Below are positions 24,877 through 38,900 of a DNA stretch of 64,000 bases, piece by piece. The stretch comes from Fasciola hepatica. Its lineage: Eukaryota; Platyhelminthes; Trematoda; Plagiorchiida; Fasciolidae. The stretch spans positions 2,108,001 to 2,172,000 of the forward strand of contig CANUEZ040000071.1 of the NCBI GenBank assembly GCA_948099385.1. Reading direction: 5' to 3'. Position 1 is the first letter of the stretch, and the number at the start of each line of letters is the position of its first letter. The notes beneath the pieces are model-generated. The model made no database searches and had not been told where the DNA came from. It saw only the letters and a list, made by a program, of their open reading frames with translations. The translations under genes were made by a program, and so were the position numbers.

Positions 24877-25341
24877 TTACCAGCAGCTGAGACGAAGGGG
24901 ACGTTGACCTTTGCTACGGTGACAAAGTAGGGTGGTCAAAGAGGCGTGATCATTACGCAAAACAAAAGGCCGTCCAAAAAGGTAGATGCGCCACTTTTCG
25001 CAAGCCGAAACACATGCGAGAACCTCCTTCTCGCCGATAGAGTAATTTCGCTCGGTGGCAGATAGAGACCGTGAAGCATAAGCAACTACTTTCTCCACAC
25101 CATTTTGTAACTGCGATAACACAGCTCCAATTCCAGCGTCGAAAGCGTCTCTAAAAACGTACCTAGGGCAGGTCTCGTCAAAAATAGCTACCGTGGGAGT
25201 TGAAACAGCCAGTTGACGAATGGACTTATAAGCACACTCTCGTTCAGTATTCCAAACACTTTTTTGTCCATTTCGTGTCGATTTACTTATTGGTTCCGAA
25301 ATGGTTGCAAAGTTTTTAAATTCCGTGGGTAGTAAGTACAC
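24877..25341 (-). pseudogene. Gypsy RNase H domain
   Basis: This 154-codon frame begins at the RT/RNase H connection and contains DAFDAGIGAVLSQLQNG, matching the TDAS..GIGAVLSQ block with the second aspartate of the block kept. It continues with VVAYASRSLSATERNYS, IGEKEVLACVSACEKWRIYL with the catalytic glutamate, and LRNDHASLTTLL with the H-D-H-type block altered (TDH to NDH). This domain would degrade the RNA strand during reverse transcription. The frame ends at a stop at 24877. Confidence 0.8.
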
Positions 25342-25344
25342 ATA

Positions 25345-26207
25345 CCTTAAAAGTGTTTTGCCTGTTCAACTGTTACCGGATTCTGGTATTCGTGGATGGC
25401 ACGTGTATTCTTCTCATTAGGTTTCACCCCAGCCGATGAAATGACATGACGGAGAAACTCAATTTCTGGTACAGAAAATTGGCACTTCCGTCAATGCGAA
25501 AGCAAATTTAGTTCACTGAACCGAAGCAACACAGTTTTTAGGTTAGACAAGTGCTCTTCGGGAGATTTGTCAAAGAAGCAAAAACCACCCATGTAAACTA
25601 CGCAACCTTTCAGATAGGCGAATGAGAGTGCCATAAACTTTTGCTAGGCCTCTGGTGCACTAGCCAGCTTCATACGAAGTACTTTGTATTGAAAGAGTCC
25701 ATCCTCAGTTGGAAAAGCCGTAAAAGGTCTTGAATCAGTTGTGAGTGGCATGTGAAAGTAGGCACTTCTCACATCCGACTTCGGAAATATCTTAGCACCG
25801 ACTAACCTTATGATTAGTGCGTCCGCAGTTGGCAACGTAAATTCGTCTACTATGACATGTTTGTTTAGCATGCGTAAATCATAACAAACCAGTACAGATC
25901 CATCTTTCTTGAGGACCGAAATCAAACGGTGTACCCACTCGGAGCACTGTACTGGCTCAACTAAATCGTTCTCGAGCATTTCCTGAAGTGCCTTAGTAAC
26001 CGCCTCTCCTTTAGGAGGTGGTATTGGTCGGGGTTGGTGTATGCTGAATGGAGTCGCAATGGAAAGCAGTCGTACGCTGTGTTGTCTACTTGGAATTCGC
26101 CCGATACCGCCCTTAAACAAACTGGGATATTTCCCCAGGAAACTGTTAACATCTGAGTTTGCGACAGGCATTCTGTCAACGCATGGAGCAACCCTCAACG
26201 ATACCAT
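25345..26207 (-). pseudogene. Gypsy reverse transcriptase, inactivated
   Basis: The frame from 26207 contains the entry segment PIPPPKGEAVTKALQEMLEN, then SEWVHRLISVLKKDGS, VCYDLRMLNKHVIVDEFTLP and SDVRSAYFHMPL, the standard Gypsy RT blocks carrying the first catalytic aspartate. The frame stops at 25644. Beyond it the active-site block reads YMGG instead of YxDD, so both catalytic aspartates are lost. The remainder (PEEHLSNLKTVLLRFSELNL) runs to a broken connection region near 25345. In the living family this enzyme copies element RNA into cDNA in the particle. Confidence 0.8.
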
Positions 26208-26209
26208 GG

Positions 26210-29200
26210 CATTTCGGTAAATGAGTTTAAAACCTGCTATTTTAATATCCGTTTGTTATACGTATTCAGTTTCAGGTTTCCCAGTTCACTTCGGAGTGTA
26301 CATGTTACAAAAAAAGGAAATATTATTCAACGGTTGGTTTTCTCGTACTCATCCGCAAAACGTTTTGTACATCATTCGCACCACCACATGCGACTACATG
26401 CGACATCAACACATGATAATAAACCGGACACCGTAGCAGACATTTGACTCTTCTGTCCCGAGTTCGAATACTGCTTCCACGGATGCTCACTTCAAACGGT
26501 GTTGGCCAATTCGTCACGATCCCCTTCCCGAAATATTGTTCCGTTATTACTTGATATAAGGAAGTAAATAAGGAGGTGAAGGATTTTAAAAACGAGACAA
26601 AAATGCCAAGCGGACAGGATTACGGGGTAGAACGAGTGCAGAGTTATCCTCACATTCGTTTCTAATGAAACCTACTTAGAACTTACCCTCGTTAAGTCCA
26701 AGCGAATACGCACTTTTTTGGGTAACTGAAACAATAAAGGACGACGGTGACTGATTAAAGCATGATGCAACAATTTTCCAACAAAGAACCTGAGTGGTTT
26801 TACAATTCATCATCACCAGTGAGTATATAATTTGGTTGGTATGTTTTCGTTAGATGATAGGCTGAGCACAACGACTGACTAGCCCATCATTTTAATAGTT
26901 CACACAGGAAGTGATTGCTGCCACATTGTGAAATGCTTTGGAGTTGTCCTCTGGTAAGTACTTACACCGACGATTGGGACAGGAAATTTTAGATCCACTC
27001 ATAGAAACGAAAAGTAATTCAACAACTAAAACAGAGCAGTGTGGTTTGTGCCATTTTATAAAATGTATTGTCGTGTCAAGCCAAATCGTTATGGTTTCAT
27101 TCATTTGATTTTCCACCAAGTCAGAGCAGTACTACCTGCACAATACTCTGATAATGAAAAGTCTTTTTTTTGTTTTACCAGTCTCAGTTTGAGAGGATCA
27201 TGTGAGCCAGTTTATTGGGACATCCGAATCAACTGGTAGGGTCTCCGCGTTTTGTGCAACGAGAGTGGTACACGTTTAATAGGTAATTAAAGCTTGCAGA
27301 AGGCCTGAAAACTCACAAACTTCTACCGCATGAGACCACTTTGCGAAACTGGAAAGTTTGCTAACTGATTAAGCTCAGTGATTTTACGACTGGTCTTTTG
27401 TGAATATGGCGTTTATTTTGGATCTTATGTGAGCATTCTAACAAAGAAGAAGAAAAATGTGAAAAGCCGCCAGCATGGAAGTCTGGAGAATACATTCATC
27501 TTCGTTTAATAATAAAGCATTTGACAAAGTGATCCGAAGTAGAATTTATGATTCACTATTCGCGGTTCTCGTTTGACTAGTACTGGCTTCCTACCAGACA
27601 AGCGTGAATCCAACCACAACGTCAGTAAGATGAAAGGGATACCAGGTGACTGTCTCAACATTCTGAATTCATTAATCTCGTCCACTTATCGTATTCCAGC
27701 AGGATGGTATACGACCACACAGTACTGTAGCCTCAGCCAGTTGGCTGACAGAAACCTCGGGGATCAAAACCCAGAATTGTTGAACTATATGTTCCAGGGA
27801 GTCCTCATTGTCATATCTGATTCTATTTAACATAATCTGTTCTAATTAGCGACTGTTTGCCTGTCAGAGGATGAAGGTGTTTTCTGGCGTATGGTGAGGC
27901 TGTTCAGTGTGGTCACGGTCATAGAACAAATAAGTGGTCGTTTGTCTTTGGTCTCTGCTCATGATTATCTAAATGAACGACCTGAAGTTATTGCTTGATT
28001 TGCTTCCATCAGGCAGCTTCACTCGATTAGTGGGCCACTGCTATCAAGGTGAGCCATGTGATGCACAAGCAGAAGTTGTCAGAGATCGAGGTCTAGGATT
28101 TACTCCAACGAAATCACGAGTGACAGGTTCGATGGCGTGGATCAGTATGATAAGAAAGAGATATCGTCTTACGGTGATTGGCTGTATCATCAATTCGTTA
28201 GAAAAGAGATATTATCACATACCAGTTATGCCTGTTCGTTTCGTTCTCAGCGACTCAGAATCAAATAGATTCCATTGTGCACCAATAAACTAAGATGTGT
28301 CGGAGACAGAGAAATCTTGCTAGTAAACCAGCGCAGAACAAGGCTATAACTGAACGCGTTAGGTTGCTATTGACTTCATCCGCTTAGCTTGAAGTCCGCG
28401 ATTAGGTACTGATGAGGTATCCAGTAATTGCAGTAATGGTTCAAATAGGGTCGATGATTACGAATGACAGCATATTGCGTGGTACTTGTGAGCCCGATTT
28501 CGATGTTGCGTCCTCTAATTGTGTTCATCTTCAGGAAATTTATTCCTTTACTGGTTTTATGATTTTATTGTTCTCTAGATAATTACCATATCTAAATTGT
28601 ATTACCCAGGTATACAGTTCCCTGTGCGAATAAGCTAGAATAAAAATACGACCAATTTATTCCAAATGGGCCAAAACCTCGTACGCAGTCCGGCCTCCTC
28701 CTGAGTCAACCTAAGGTTTGTGAAACCTTTTTTTCCACCCAATTTCGTGCAGTAAAAGGCACATAACAAGAATGAGAATGGATCGCTCAGTTCATGTGTT
28801 GCTTGTGTACTACCATCAAGACATCATTTATTAACTCAAGTTAGTAAAACTGGATCGATTTTAGGTACTATTCTACGCATAGAGTACTGTTGAAGTCACA
28901 TATGAACAAACAAGCAACAAATCAAAGCTGATCTTGTCGCAATGGCAACCTGAACTCGAGGCTCAATCTTACGGATTTCTTCAAAAAGGTTCTCACAATT
29001 CCCCTGAATATTCCATGGAACAAAACAAGATAAATGTGTCCTTGGGGCATGAAGCGCATGCAATAAAATAAAAAAGCTCTAAAGTACCATTAAGTCATTG
29101 GGAATGATGGAAAGAAACTGACTCACTCAATGCATGTCTCAACTGTCCGTCTAAAAACAAGAATGCCAGTGGTTGGTTTTCGTGATAACCATTTAAATTT

Positions 29201-32200
29201 CATTAACTTTCACACAGGTATTAGCGAACGCTAAGGCAATCCATATTTAACTTATTCTACTGTCCAAACCTTTAGTGAACCTCACTAAAGCTCAATTCCG
29301 GTGTATGTCCCATCACGTTATCAGTTAGACTACACCCATAGGTTTTGACACTTATAAATGAATCTCTTATTTTCCACCCTTATTAGGATTCCTTATGTTA
29401 TCTGCCAGTAAATTACAATTTAAATACCCTTGGCTTGATTTGTTAATGAATCAATCGGATCCCGTCAGCCAGTATGGATTGTTTGCGAAGAAGTTTGACG
29501 GACTGTGGAAACTTCAAAAAGACTCTTGTAATCTACAGGTCGATTCAACTGCAAAACCATTTGAATTAAGTTCGAACTGTCTTCCCATTAGCCTCAGTTC
29601 GTTTCTGAGAGAGTGTTATGCTTTACTCTCCTCAATTAACAGAATCACAACGGATGTTTTGGTTGGTGTGGTCGTCTCATGTGATTCTTCATCTTTTCGG
29701 GCGCAGACAATTATACCAGTTTTTCTCACTTGATTTGAAAGCCACTGTAAATACTATTTCGCATATATTAAAGATCTGCTTGTACACAAATAGGCTTTTG
29801 TCGTACTGGGGAATGTGATACGTGTGACTCAGTCGACAGCTTAGTGGTGGTAACGACCAGGTTGTTAAACATCTTTGACAATAAAAAAACTGAGCATGCG
29901 AGGGAACGTGGTCAGCTTATTCTTTGGATGGATCAGTTAACTGTTTTTTTGCAATCCACCGAATTTCACCATCATTTGCTCTATCGATTCAGTATGTTTA
30001 CTGTTCACTTTCATGCACTTACCCCAAACGAGCCCATAGGTTGATATTGCTTGTGCACACAGTTTGTGGTAAAAGCGAATATGGCTTATAACCGCTTTAT
30101 GTACTGCATGTGTTCGTGCAAAATGATTCCTGAACCTGCCACTTGCTTTACATGTTTTATTCAAGTAACAGCGGAAAACCTTTTGCGTAAAATAAAAAAA
30201 CGATTGTTATGCGTCAGGGTGGTGGTTCAAATGACTATTTCTCAGTGAATTACTTGATTGGAAAGAAAGCATTTAAGAGTGACATAATCACTAGGAGTGA
30301 ACTGAAATTCAGAATTTCAAGCAAACACAGTAATAGCACGAAACACCGGGAAGTCTGTGACCGAAAAATATCTAAATGTGCTGCTGGCGAGTATTGGTAT
30401 GAACACTCTAAACAAAAGACGTAGAAAGTGAATGAGAGAGAGAGAAAGAATGAGATGCATAGAACAGCATCATTTTGATTAAAAAGTACAAATTGCTCAC
30501 ACTTCTGCGAAAATCTGACAACGGATGCTAATCTCTGCTCTGAAGCATTGGGAAGAAACACTACCTGGAGCCCGAACTCGGATTCGGAAGAACAGTTGAC
30601 ATGTGCTTAAGTATGAGTGTATTTTGTTCAGGTGCTTCTGAGTGAAACGCCTCTATACCTTTTAGGCTTTGGTATTGCTTTGGTTTCGAAACCCTTTTGC
30701 ATTGATAAACTTCGGAATTTACTAGTAATATTTGTTTTGAATATGAGTAGTAGGAAATCAGAATTTGTATAATATGATTCATCACGTAGTTTCAACGCTC
30801 ATTATTGCTATTTTGATTGTTTGTTTATGGAATTCCAGCGGACAGTTGAACCTCGCCGAAGCAGTCGTAAACGATACAAGGTAACAATCACTAGACTATC
30901 CAATTCTGTTCAAAACGTGTAGCTTCGTTTTGAGCTCGAAATGTGACTTTTTAAGTATGGCGAATGATTGGTGGCAATCACGTTCTTTCCCTAACATTTC
31001 AATCAACCAAAAATGACAACACGGGGCTGTGAGACCGAATAAGTCACCAGTAGTTTCGGCAAAGGAACCACACTTGATCTCCAAGAGAACATATAAGCTT
31101 CTTAAATTAATCGAAATGCTTAGATGTAGTTGATGAAAACTGTACCACACACTTACTGTCTTAGATTATATCATAGTTAGTTACTGATGGCTGGACCAAT
31201 TCCAGTTTCGGACCATGCAGAAGGAATCTGAACAGTTTTGGTCTCAGCTTTGACAGAATTCTTCACCCCTCCCCACTCCCACTTCCCCCACTGTCCAGTT
31301 CTGTGGTTTGTGTTAAATTGCGATGGAGGCACTGAGAGCATCAAGTTGTAGTTTGAGTCTATTATGTATTGAGTTTCTTCCTGATTATCTTAACTTACAG
31401 ACCGTAAAGTTGCGCGTTTTAAAGTAACTATACGTTTTCCATCTATTTCCTCACAATTAAATCGTAATCCAAATTAGTGACCTCCATTTTCTTCTGTCGT
31501 GGTTCTTCGATCACCTTTTTTGAGCTTTTGTAGATGTTGCAAGACACACTGACAATCTTATCAACACAGATTTCGTATCTAAAATAGTCATACACTCAGG
31601 CATTTTCTCTGACTTGACACGAAAACAAATTACGTTCCAAGGAACAGGTATTCTCCAAAAGGATTCACCGACAATGTGTTTTTGTTGGAAGACAACGGTA
31701 ATAGTGCATCAAAAGTAATGCTCATCGAAGCATAACTTCTTCCCTAAAGCTCTCAATGGTCTGGATTCAGTTACCAAATGCCTAGTTTACTCCAAGGATA
31801 ATCAGGGTTGATTTCATTCTTCAGTCAGTTATTCGTATTGTGTGAAGAGACTGCACCTTCCACCTCGACTGTGTAAAGCATCTGTGCAACCTGACCATAG
31901 GATACGGCTTTCCTAATGCGCTGTTCGTCTGCCACTATCATTATCACTGGCAGCTGTGCTATGCTGTGCTGCTTGCGGGAACAATCAAATCTAGTCACAT
32001 GCACTTGGATCGGCCCGAATGCTCGCATATGGATATTTCCCTGGTGAATTCCCCTTTACCAATGCGTTTCACAAGTCATATTACCAAGGCTTTCTATTCA
32101 ATTCAATGGAACCAAGGGTGCTGTGAATTCGGCATGATGAGAGCGTCAATTTAGGCGTAAGAAAAGCGGATCCAGCTAGCTTACCTCGTTCTGCAAGAGA

Positions 32201-35200
32201 AGAAATATATCGAATCAATCTACGAGATGATAAGTTCCATTGATCAAAGAGAGGACACATGAAGCACATCACGTGTTCAGTAAAAGATACCAGCGTGTTC
32301 AGTGAGATCGCCAGATAATCGCAGCCGCTTATTCCGTCACTAGCGCTTTCCAGGTTTATGTGAACAATCAATCACGTGTTTAATCTATCCAACCAGTATC
32401 TCGATTCACTATACAAACTCTCAACTGTTTAGTTCTTTCGTGTTTCTCACGTCCCTCAGTGGATGACAGAGCGGGCACAGGTACTTTCAGTTTTCATGCC
32501 TGATTCAAAAATGTGATAACCTCTTTTGGCTGCTTCAGTTTATTTCTACATGGTTTAGAAAGTTATGAAAAATCAGATTACAGGTCATAATTAAGTAACA
32601 AATACTTACCATTCAAGTAACTATCCACTGTGATAAAATTGACACAGTTTGCATTTAGCGAATCTTTCAACTAAGCCAGAGAGGCCCTCAGCTTAAGCTG
32701 TTTTCGTCTCATATTACTATGCAAAGACAGACATTGGAAAAATAATGAAATCAAGCCACACATGCTGTTCTGCTGAAAGCAACAGTGACGGTCCTACCCA
32801 GAATGGCTCTCATCGACTTGTATTATTGACCTAAGTCAGGAAAAAACATTAAATAGGAGACAAGCTCACTTTCTACACCTAGAAACGTGTCGGTATAGAA
32901 CACGATCTCGATAATGATGGGGAAAAAATAGAAAATCAATAACCACGGTGGTGAAAATCGATATCTAAGTATCATTCAGCACAGTGAGTTAAAGTTGGTC
33001 GTGAGTTGCAAGCATTTGCACTAATTCCTGCCCATCGTGAAGTAGAATGAACCCTGAGTACTTACAATCCAGTTGACTCTACTAGTATAATCCCCCTCTC
33101 CCTTATATTGCATTTTGTAAGTGATGCCGAAGTAATTTACCAAAAACGTGTTTAACTGGAAAATATTTATAATCAAATCGAAGATTCCGTTACCAAGTCA
33201 TCCGATTAAGCTGGCTAGTTCCAGGCCACACTGGGTAGTATTTCAGGGCGCTGTGAACTGTGGTGTATAAGTTCAGCTAACCGTTAGGAGTCATCTCGTT
33301 TAGCCTGGTCGTTAGGTTTTCGACTCACAATAGTTCATCCCGTCGTTCGTGTTCCTTTGAGGGCTCAGTATGAGCACACGTCTGAAGACAACTAACAAGA
33401 ACGAAACAGCTATACAGTGCTTCCGTGGTTTCCAGTGACCTCTTGAACGTTTCGAATGCATGATGTATAACATTATGCAAGCATCTGACACTGTTCAATC
33501 ATTTTTTACAGAGAAAACTCCCAGTGGGATATATTTTAGATATGATTTAACTTATTCGCATAATTTCCATGCGTTTCTATGTTGAGCTAATCAAAGCTCA
33601 TGTTCCTTCGTTCACAGAAACTATTCGTTTTATACTGAAAGGAAAGACAAATCATACTGGTTTGTTCGTAAAAATGCCTTTGGGTCAAACTTTGGTGGAC
33701 ACCTAATTGCATAGGGTTGCGAAGCAGGTCATACTGTCAGCTTAAGACAGTGCAATCTAAAGTGAATTCATCGGCGTTTAGGGAGTCAGTAGTTATCAGA
33801 GGAAGTCAATCAGCACTGTGAGCAAACAGACCTTTGACACAAAATATTCTTTTGCCTCCAACAATCCTCCCTCTGTTCCACCGTACGAGCCTTCAATAAA
33901 ACCTACCATGCAGTTCTGCTTTGCCCCTGTTACGTCATGCATGTATTCACGATTCAGAATCACCATTGACAACAATAAAAGAAATGCATGCTTGTCACCA
34001 CCTTTTTCTCTGTTTTCATGAATTAAACAATGGAGACCCAGGGTTCTCAGTTGCGTATCGAGCTAGGTATGGTGTCATCCGATTAACGAGAGGTTTTCTG
34101 TGTTCATAGTTATCACATCATTTGGATGTGGTTTGATACTCACTTTATACCATTACATTTATTCTATTTAGCTGATTTCATAGCATTGCTTCAAACGGAC
34201 ACCTCGAATTATCGCAAAACAGTCGACGAAATTCTGTGGGGAAAAAGCTTGACAATCTAATTTGGGCTTATCAATTAAACACTGTGCCTAGCATATTGGT
34301 GACCAAGAACTATCAGTATCACAAGTATCAACAAATTTTATGATATAAAGGCCGGTGGTGTGTGGGCTGGCCACCAACCACATGTGGTTTTGTACCTTGG
34401 TTATATCGTAGAACAACACTCACGGACAGAACAATCTTTAATAGAGAACGACTAGTAATATTGATTTTATTTTCTGATAAACTTTCACCATTATGTTTAA
34501 CCAGCACAGGGACAGACTTTTCTTCATATTTTTGTCATTGCCGGCTCCTTTTAGAGAATATGAATGATAGAAGCAAACATTTTGTCAAATGTTTGGTGCT
34601 TCATTCACGTGTGAAATCTGACAACAACGCTAAGTCGAATGCAACCAAACGGTAATTTGTTCATAGAACTTTTTTCTTGGATACAGGTAAATAACGTCTC
34701 ATATTGTTCAGTACTACGAAGATAGTTTTGATACCACTCTATTCACCTTTCGGACTATAATAGAATGGGCCATTTATCCGTGCCGTTGTCCTACTTACCT
34801 TCATTTTAAAAACTTTCTTGGATGATTCACCTTTCAATACCTTAGCTTAGAAACGATTCTTCGCGGGACATTAGCACTGAATTGTGTGACTGATACCATC
34901 GTGCAACGAATGAGATGTACATCTATTAAAAAAGCCCTAATTGAACCCGTTCGAAAGATAGCTTCAGTTTGCTTTCCATTCAGAGGTGCTATACCCACCA
35001 CAGGATGATGGAATAGCTTCAGTGTGGCTTAGATTAAAAATGCTCCTAAGCTAGATTATGTACTAAAGACATTATTATCAATTTTATAGGTACAACACAG
35101 CAGTTCCTTTTCTAGCACACCCCTTCATCACTCCGGGTCGTTTGGTTCCTAGTCTGCTCTCCACTTCATGCCTTATTGGTTCGGTTTTCGTTTCTTCTTG

Positions 35201-35860
35201 AGTGAACTAAGTGATTACTTGTGGGATAACTGTTTCAAAATGTTTTCATCATAGAGACGAATTCATGAAGTAAACAAATCGATCTAAACGGAGAACACAT
35301 TTGGTCGTGACAACAACTGAACCCAAGCATGGAAGCAATCTACACTTCAGACAAAATTATTGTCGAGGACGAAAGCAGTTAACCGTTCGAGGTGAAGTTC
35401 CCTTCGCCATTACCTTTTCTTTAGTACCCCTCAAATTCCCTGAGAATACAGACCCAAATTATTTATACAAACACAATCTATCTAGTTTAATTTACTGTGA
35501 ATCGAGTTCAATAAAGACTCAGTCTGCTCCCATTATGCTGCCCTAGAAAATTGAACAGTGTGGTGTGATTTGTGACGCTCTCACGGCCCCATGCTCTTCA
35601 CCTACAAGAGCCCTGAGAATTTGCTGGTGAGTTCTATCGAATGCAAATTAAAAACTTTAAGCAACATTAACACCTTAATCTCATTAGAATGATGAGGAAC
35701 GTGCGTGGACGAAAAGTCAGTTTTCATAATGACTAGGGTATTCTTTATAAGTGATTTTATCGGCTAGTCAAGGACATCCTTTATGACTCAAAGGAGAGAA
35801 AGTTGGTGAACCTAATTTGAAGTGTTCACGCATCGGAGTGATTGGACAGGAGAGTACCGC
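26210..35860. other. long AT-rich non-coding stretch
   Basis: No supported gene. Short frames on both strands lack recognisable motifs. Weak resemblance to LINE palm sequence near 27520 (NKAFDKV) is not backed by neighbouring blocks. A weak exon candidate at 29387 is listed separately. The region could be intergenic or intronic. Confidence 0.35.
29387..29538 (+). CDS. weak candidate exon, unknown protein
   Basis: A pyrimidine-rich tract ending in TTATTAG precedes 29387. The frame FLMLSASKLQFKYPWLDLLM continues through SQYGLFAKKFDGLWKL to CTACAG|GTCGAT at 29538, a poor donor. The frame stays open to 29733, so the exon end is uncertain. Composition is protein-like, but I recognise no family and the neighbouring exons are unknown. 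Confidence 0.18.
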
Positions 35861-35865
35861 GTACA

Positions 35866-35938
35866 CATACCTGATCAGCAGCGACAGCTGAGAAACCGAT
35901 CGTGTACTTTCGGGGGAATTTTTCCCCAGTCATCCAGA
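35866..35938 (+). repeat. faint dispersed repeat, copy 2
   Basis: Co-linear partner of about 6884-6962. It shares CATACCTG, GAAACCG, the TTTCGGGGGA core and GTCATCCAGA in order. Both copies are in the same orientation and about 29 kb apart. The family is unknown. Confidence 0.3.
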
Positions 35939-35939
35939 T

Positions 35940-38900
35940 TCAGTAATATATTGCTTGCATGAACACTATCAGGTTGCATCCGCAATAAGCAACGCGAAGC
36001 ATGAAGGCGAAACCGCATTTGTTTGCGTATCAAATGTTGAAAACTATCATCGCCCTAACTTAGTACAGACACAGGTTCTACCAAATAGAATGTAAGCATG
36101 TCAGTTGGATGTAGTGGCGTAATGTAAAAATGCTACGCACAGGTTGCAGGACGGCAGCATCTAATGGTCAGATTACCAGCATAAACTGTGTTGAGTAACT
36201 GTCTCTTCCCTGGAACTGCTTTTTGAGCAAAACACTGTGGAAGACTTAAGGACAAAATGGATGCCCACCGCAGTCAAAATACTTCAAATCAGCCGGTGAA
36301 AGGGACGCGCGAGGGAAACGGTGGGTTACTTACTTTGGTCCATGTATTCCGTAACTAAAACCAATAGTTGGAATATGATAACTGGTACTATTTCTAACAC
36401 AGGAAAGTCATTTCTTCCATCTAGCAACTTCCATTTTTCCCGAGTAAAATACCTCATGCGTTTGTTTTGTGTTGTACTTCCTTAAAGACGGAGATATAAT
36501 GCTAGTTAGGCGAATACTTGGAAAAGGTATTTATGTATTTCACAGTCACTTGAAATTACTAGCAAAGTAGAACCGTATTTTCAAAAGTACGAAGAATCGT
36601 ACTTGAGTGGTTCCAACGTGGCTTCCTTACCGTGGTGATTGGGTTTGTGTGCTACGATGACCCCGAAGGCAATGCTGATTGGAGCGCAAAGTGCTTCTTC
36701 AAGGTCACCCATATCGGACAGGCCGATGAAGAATAGCCACATACTTGCGAGTTAGCTTTGTTAGAGGGTGGGGCGGGATCTTCGCGTGGCAGAGAAATCT
36801 CTACCTAAAAGCTACAGAAGCCCATAGACAGCAACATGTAGTGCTAGAATGTGGCCTGACATTAAGTGAGGCCATTGCCTCATTCAGCTATCCTGGGACG
36901 CTTTCGGAATCCGTGACTGGCAGACCACCATCCGAAAGATGTTTAAACGGATCTTATGTTCACTGACACACAAAACATAATCCTCCTGTTATTTGAAAGA
37001 TAATACTTGATTGGTCACGTGTCAGATTTGCTCTCTCGAACGAAAATGTGATTGACTTTGGGAACTCCACCTCGTACCTAGTCCTCAATAATCTGTATGA
37101 AGAGTTCCCCTACACGCACTGCTCTTGAGCAGGTACCTTTCAGGACATCCATGAAGCCGGCTGTTCGTTTCGCAAAAGCTGGCCGCGTAAAACTAAGTAA
37201 GTTCCGATTGATTTAATTTCTGTCTGACTGATGGTAGTTGGCAATAGCATCATCAGTTATCCACCAGATACGTCCCTCAATAAAAACAGATTACTTCAGA
37301 CCAGATAGAGTGCGTTTCTGTCAGGCTATTTTTACGTCATAGTCGGACGCAAATCATTTTCTGATATTCGAATTGAGCACCACTCAGTTTGGGACATTTT
37401 GGCCTAAAATCACTTTAGCTTTCTTGTGATTTTCCTTTAAATCTGATTCTGCCAAGTGCTCCAAGTAATATGGCCCTCCAATCATTCCCGTCGTTGTTCC
37501 TAAATGAAACTTAGTTAGTATTCGTGATTTGTTGACCATCTCACACCGCACGGTATGCTTTTCAGGACAGAATAAGACGGCCACAATTCGGTGCAAAAAC
37601 CCTGTATTTTGAACTGTTCCGTTTAGCAAAGAACAATAAAATGGGGTAGCTCGTAGCATCGGTACTATAAGGCAAGCAAACGAACTGAAACCAAATATCA
37701 GTGCCAATCAGCATTCACAATGTCCAAATTTGAAAACCAATCATTGAAATTTGAAATCAGTGTGCGCAAGATCCAATCAAACTCAATGTTGTCCATTCTG
37801 GAAACCGGGGAATTTTGCCCAAGTAGTCTCGGGAGTGACAGACTGCTAAAATGCGGTTCATGAAGTATAACTCGGGGTGGAATACAAATTCCGCTCAATG
37901 GATATAATCGGGAAAAATGTGTGACTGCTTTGTGACGACGGCAGAGATGATCACTGAAAATGACTGGAAAGTATGAATAAATGCTGTGATGCAGAGTCTC
38001 ACCTATGCTTTCAACTTTCATTATTTCTGCAGAGTCGGAATACGCATTGTAGTGGTACCGTTATTTTATCAAAAAATGAACTATCTCATCAGATAGCGCT
38101 TCAAACTGTGAACACATTTCATTATGGTGTTGTTTAATTTTCCCTTAGCAGACTTGTTACCGCATCGGTTATTCTTGTAAAAGATGAACAATTTATAGAA
38201 GTGATACTGTGCTCCTATTCACTGAATCATAAAACTATCCGGAGATTACATAAAACCACAAATATGCCCATTTTTGTAAATCAAGAAAGAGTTCAGTCGT
38301 AGATGTTCACATTGCAAGCCAGATTACAGTCAATAATGGTTTTGAAAATTGTGATGAAACATCCAAGGTAGTGGTTTCATCTTTCTGTACCGCAGATATG
38401 GTGCAGACTGTAGGAGTTGTTCTGAACGCCAAATGCCTAAATTTGGTTAAAATCTGAACTTGAATTTCACGTTCCCCCTTAGTCACATAGTGATCAAACT
38501 CCTCCAAAAAGCTGCGAATTTTTATTTTTGACCTAAAGTTACTCTTTTAAATCTGGCAAGTGCTCATACCTGGTTATTTATGTCAGATTATTGTTTGTCA
38601 AACAGTCTTCGACGGCGCACCATTCTACTTCTCAGACAAATTAGAGGTTTCTGCTACAAACCAGAATGTATAGCTTGAGCGAAATCCGTTCACGTTCGTG
38701 CGTGACATGAAAACTGTTCGGTAACACATCCCTAAGCAAATAGAATGAGTCAATAACGACGAAGGTCGTTGCTTTTGCTCACCAGTTTCGGTGTGTTTGC
38801 TGTTTCTCAAGGAATGTATTAAATGGCTTTCTGGTCCTTCTGAGGCACATTTTCCAGTCTAGTCGGTTTACCTGTTTGATACGCCAAATGTTTGTGTGTA

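Larger units (their letters stand above)
23507..26207 (-). mobile_element. decayed Gypsy/Ty3 retrotransposon pol (RT-RNase H-integrase)
   Basis: On the - strand the expected pol order is readable from high to low coordinates: RT (26207-25345), RNase H (25341-24877), integrase zinc-binding region (about 24700-24160, broken frames) and integrase core with C-terminal tail (24154-23507). Frameshifts and stops separate the parts. No gag or protease is recognisable above 26207 and no LTR pair can be defined, so the element is truncated as well as mutated. It appears to be a different Gypsy lineage from the one at 48-54 kb. Confidence 0.85.

Noticed and set aside
27500..27840. NKAFDKV and a following KGIPGDCLNILNSL stretch, suggestive of an RTE-type LINE palm
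   Set aside because: The diagnostic GVRQGCPLSP and YADD blocks do not follow in any frame, so the resemblance is too weak to call.
37384..38021. Two adjoining 107-codon - strand frames, possible exons
   Set aside because: A TTTCAG acceptor precedes part of the second, but two frames are equally open after it and neither peptide resembles a known family.
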